Shown here one piece after another: positions 61,673-64,000 of a stretch of 64,000 bases of DNA (positions are counted from its first letter, which is position 1; every line of letters begins with the position of its first letter). This DNA is from an uncultured Lachnospiraceae bacterium (lineage in GTDB: Bacteria; Bacillota; Clostridia; Lachnospirales; Lachnospiraceae). Position numbers and translations under genes: made by a program. The DNA lies in the NCBI GenBank assembly GCA_949740725.1, contig CATJIO010000126.1, positions 18,875 through 82,874 on the forward strand, in the 5' to 3' direction. The notes under the pieces are model-generated. The model was not told the origin of the DNA. It was given only the letters and a program-made list of their open reading frames with translations, and ran no database searches.

Positions 61673-63625
61673 ATGGATCAGGAGAGAGAAGAACAGCATT
61701 TAAAGGATGTGCGCCGTTCCCCCTTAGGGGCGTTTGATGTGGAGGAGGAGCTTAAGAAGCTTCCGGCAAAGCCTGGCGTCTACTTAATGCATGACGCCAG
61801 AGATGAGATCATCTATGTGGGGAAGGCAGTAAGCTTAAAAAATCGGGTCCGTCAGTATTTCCAGAGCAGTAGGAATAAGACGGCTAAGATCGAGCAGATG
61901 GTGTCCAGGATTGCCCGGTTTGAGTACATTATTACGGATTCTGAGATGGAAGCGCTGGTGTTGGAGTGTAATCTGATAAAAGAACATCGTCCGCGGTATA
62001 ATACCATGTTAAAGGACGATAAGACATATCCTTATGTGAAGGCGACGGTCTGGGAGGATTTCCCAAGGCTGCAGCTGTCCCGGGAGATGAAAAAGGATAA
62101 AAATAAGTATTTTGGGCCTTACACCAGCGCCGGGGCGGTGAAGGATACCTTGGATCTGATTCACAAGCTATATCGGATACGGACTTGCAGCCGGGTGCTC
62201 CCTAGGGATCAGGGGAAGGAGAGGCCCTGCTTAAACTACCATATCAAGCAGTGCAGCGCCCCTTGTCAGGGATACATTACTAGGGAGGAGTATTGGGAAA
62301 GCTTCCGGAAAGCGCTGGACTTTTTAAATGGGAAATACGACGGGTTGCTAAAGGAACTGGAGGATAAGATGATGGCTGCCTCGGAGGAGATGGATTTTGA
62401 AAAGGCCATCGAGTACCGGGAGCTTCTTTCCAGTGCAAAAAAGGTGGCCCAGAAGCAGAAGATTACCAGTTCCGGCCTGGAGGATCGAGATATTATCGCT
62501 ATGGCCAGAGAAGGTCAGGACGCGGTGGTCCAGGTATTCTTTGTCCGGGAGGGACGGTTGATCGGGAGGGATCATTTCCATGTGAGTACCGCGGTGGCAG
62601 AAGAGGAGAGCCAGATTCTGGCCAGTTTTGTGAAGCAGTTTTACGCGGGGACGCCATTTGTTCCCAAAGAGCTTCTCCTCCAGACGCCTCTTGAGGAGGA
62701 GATAATTGGGCAGTGGCTCAGCGCTAAGCGGGGACAGAAGGTACATCTGATAAGTCCGAAAAAGGGAGAGAAGGAGCGGCTGGTAGAGTTGGCGGCAAAG
62801 AATGCCAGGATGGTATTAGACCAGGATAAGGATAAACTGAAGCGGGAGGAGCTCCGGACCATCGGCGCTATGAATCAAGTGGCGGAGTGGTTGAAGCTTA
62901 AGAACATTTCCAGGATTGAGGCCTTTGACATCTCCAATATCAGCGGCTTTGAGTCAGTGGGATCCATGATTGTCTACGAGCACGGCAAACCGAAACGTAG
63001 TGACTACCGGAAATTCCGAATCCGCTCAGTCCAGGGACCGGATGACTACGCCTCTATGGGAGAGGTGCTGACCCGGCGGTTTACCCACGGGATGGAGGAG
63101 GAAGAGAAGCTGAGGGAGAAAGGGGTAGATCGTTCTCTGGGCAGCTTTACCCGTTTCCCAGATTTGATCATGATGGACGGCGGTAGAGGGCAGGTGAATA
63201 TCGCCTTGGAGGTTTTAAGTAAACTGAAGCTGGATATTCCGGTATGCGGTATGGTGAAGGATGATAATCACCGCACCAGGGGGCTCTATTTTCAGAATCT
63301 GGAGATTCCCATTGATAAGCATTCCGAGGGCTTCCGGCTGATTACCCGGATCCAGGATGAGGCTCACCGCTTTGCTATTGAGTATCACCGAAGCCTTCGA
63401 AGCAAAAGCCAGGTAAAGTCTATCCTGGACGATATCCCAGGGATCGGCCCGGCCAGGCGGAAGGCTCTGATGCGGCAGTTTAAGAGCCAGGAGGCCATCC
63501 AGGCGGCTTCTTTGGAGGAGCTTTCGGCTACCCCACAAATGAACCGCCAGGCTGCGGCAGAGGTTTACAATTTTTTCCATAAAAAGCAGCAAGCGGCGGC
63601 AAAGGAACCAGAAAAAAGGGAATGA
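61673..63625 (+). CDS. uvrC: Excinuclease ABC subunit C
   Basis: The 650-aa protein has the whole UvrC layout: GIY-YIG nuclease ([22 protein letters not shown], about residues 30-110), UVR domain ([15 protein letters not shown]), RNase H-like UvrC domain ([25 protein letters not shown] with catalytic Asp), and a C-terminal helix-hairpin-helix ([16 protein letters not shown]). It cuts DNA on both sides of a UvrB-bound lesion. I chose ATG 61673 with GAGGAG 6 nt upstream. Confidence 0.95.
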   Translation: MDQEREEQHLKDVRRSPLGAFDVEEELKKLPAKPGVYLMHDARDEIIYVGKAVSLKNRVRQYFQSSRNKTAKIEQMVSRIARFEYIITDSEMEALVLECNLIKEHRPRYNTMLKDDKTYPYVKATVWEDFPRLQLSREMKKDKNKYFGPYTSAGAVKDTLDLIHKLYRIRTCSRVLPRDQGKERPCLNYHIKQCSAPCQGYITREEYWESFRKALDFLNGKYDGLLKELEDKMMAASEEMDFEKAIEYRELLSSAKKVAQKQKITSSGLEDRDIIAMAREGQDAVVQVFFVREGRLIGRDHFHVSTAVAEEESQILASFVKQFYAGTPFVPKELLLQTPLEEEIIGQWLSAKRGQKVHLISPKKGEKERLVELAAKNARMVLDQDKDKLKREELRTIGAMNQVAEWLKLKNISRIEAFDISNISGFESVGSMIVYEHGKPKRSDYRKFRIRSVQGPDDYASMGEVLTRRFTHGMEEEEKLREKGVDRSLGSFTRFPDLIMMDGGRGQVNIALEVLSKLKLDIPVCGMVKDDNHRTRGLYFQNLEIPIDKHSEGFRLITRIQDEAHRFAIEYHRSLRSKSQVKSILDDIPGIGPARRKALMRQFKSQEAIQAASLEELSATPQMNRQAAAEVYNFFHKKQQAAAKEPEKRE

Positions 63626-63650
63626 CAATCTGAGAAAGATGTGTTAAGAT
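63622..63650 (+). promoter_or_regulatory. Promoter candidate of hprK
   Basis: ATGACA (63622-63627), 17 nt, TAAGAT (63645-63650); the -35 overlaps the uvrC stop. Confidence 0.5.
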
Positions 63651-63729
63651 AACTTTAATGGAAGTATATGGGGATCAGGGTAAGACTATCTGTGGGGACG
63701 AAATAGTAACAGAAAAGGAGAAAGAGAAG

Positions 63730-64000
63730 ATGCATGGAGTAACGGTTACAAGGCTGATTAATAAAATGAAGTTAAAGAATGCTACTCCTGAGCAGGACAC
63801 GGATAAGACGGTTCTGACCCACCCGGAGGTGAACCGCCCGGCTCTCCAGCTGGCGGGCTTTTTCGATCACTTTGACCATGAACGTGTCCAGGTGGTGGGG
63901 ACGGTGGAACGAGCCTTTGTTTCTACCTTAAGTCTTGAGAGAAAGAAAGAGGTATACGACCGTCTGCTCTCCAGTAAAATCCCTTGCCTGGTATACTGCC
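63730..64000 (+). CDS. hprK: HPr kinase/phosphorylase, 3' end outside window
   Basis: About 90 codons of the N-terminus are visible. They fit HprK: VLTHPEVNRPALQLAGFFDHFDHERVQVVGTVE and LSSKIPCLV. The enzyme phosphorylates HPr at Ser46 and so starts CcpA-mediated catabolite control. The ATP-binding half is outside the window. AAAAGGAG lies 8 nt before the ATG. The cre-like sites at 28389, 30497 and 32228 would respond to it if they are true cre sites. Confidence 0.88.
   Translation, partial: MHGVTVTRLINKMKLKNATPEQDTDKTVLTHPEVNRPALQLAGFFDHFDHERVQVVGTVERAFVSTLSLERKKEVYDRLLSSKIPCLVYC

Noticed and set aside
1..64000. CRISPR array, phage genes, tRNA or rRNA genes
   Set aside because: I looked for regular spaced repeats, phage structural or integrase motifs and the conserved tRNA TTCGA/TTCAA arm with CCA end, and saw none that I could support.

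Overview
The window looks like a chromosome segment of a gut-type Firmicute, most likely a Lachnospiraceae (Clostridium cluster XIVa-like) bacterium. The evidence is the gene content: a DUF4364 regulator, DUF5717/DUF5716-type proteins, choline-binding-type wall repeats, an LPKTG sortase protein, FolT behind a THF riboswitch, HPr kinase, a PepF/M32 peptidase set, sigma-A promoters and strong AAGGAGG ribosome-binding sites. Coding density is high and most genes are on the + strand. I saw no rRNA, tRNA, CRISPR array, insertion sequence or phage gene.

Layout. (1) 1-668 is a decayed AT-rich pseudogene. (2) 818-2775 (- strand) carries a hemerythrin-domain protein, a one-pass membrane protein and a DUF4364 regulator. 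(3) 2874-8618 is a three-gene block: a 1191-aa protein, an actin/Hsp70-fold protein and a TPR protein; a zinc-ribbon Nudix hydrolase follows. (4) 9248-23306 is a cell-surface block. It has a 1927-aa secreted M60 metallopeptidase with a dockerin-like module, a wall-binding-repeat protein with a possible cohesin-like domain, a BTAD-type regulator, a 57-aa protein, an O-antigen-ligase-like membrane protein, an amidase and an LPKTG Cna-B protein. (5) 23580-40958 is a catabolic island. It has a TRAP transporter, a PL22-like oligogalacturonide lyase, an orphan AraC-type response regulator, a second DctP lipoprotein, three tandem MaoC-fold proteins, a fumarate-reductase-like flavoprotein, two related CoA-transferases, a crotonase, a cupin, an SDR dehydrogenase and a DUF2264 protein. 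Two of its promoters carry almost identical cre/LacI-type operators just downstream of the -10 box. (6) 41077-64000 is mostly housekeeping: M32 carboxypeptidase, thioesterase, oxidoreductase, PAP2 phosphatase, MBL hydrolase, folT with THF riboswitch, a hybrid histidine kinase plus solute-binding lipoprotein, Mrp ATPase, small alarmone synthetase, GNAT protein, LrgAB, PepF, DUF6465-like protein, an RsmF-like methyltransferase, DNA polymerase IV, a DUF4015-type lipoprotein, a DUF1653 protein, UvrC and the start of hprK.

How it may work together. The catabolic island reads as uptake (TRAP), glycan or uronate release (PL22-like and DUF2264 proteins) and CoA activation, hydration, reduction and oxidation of an unknown acid. 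The response regulator with the extra DctP, together with CcpA/HprK-type or LacI-type repression at the twin operators, would switch it on. The surface block looks like a mucin- or glycoprotein-binding and degrading apparatus whose protease may be held at the wall by a cohesin/dockerin-like contact. All functions are read from sequence motifs and remembered family features; no search was run.
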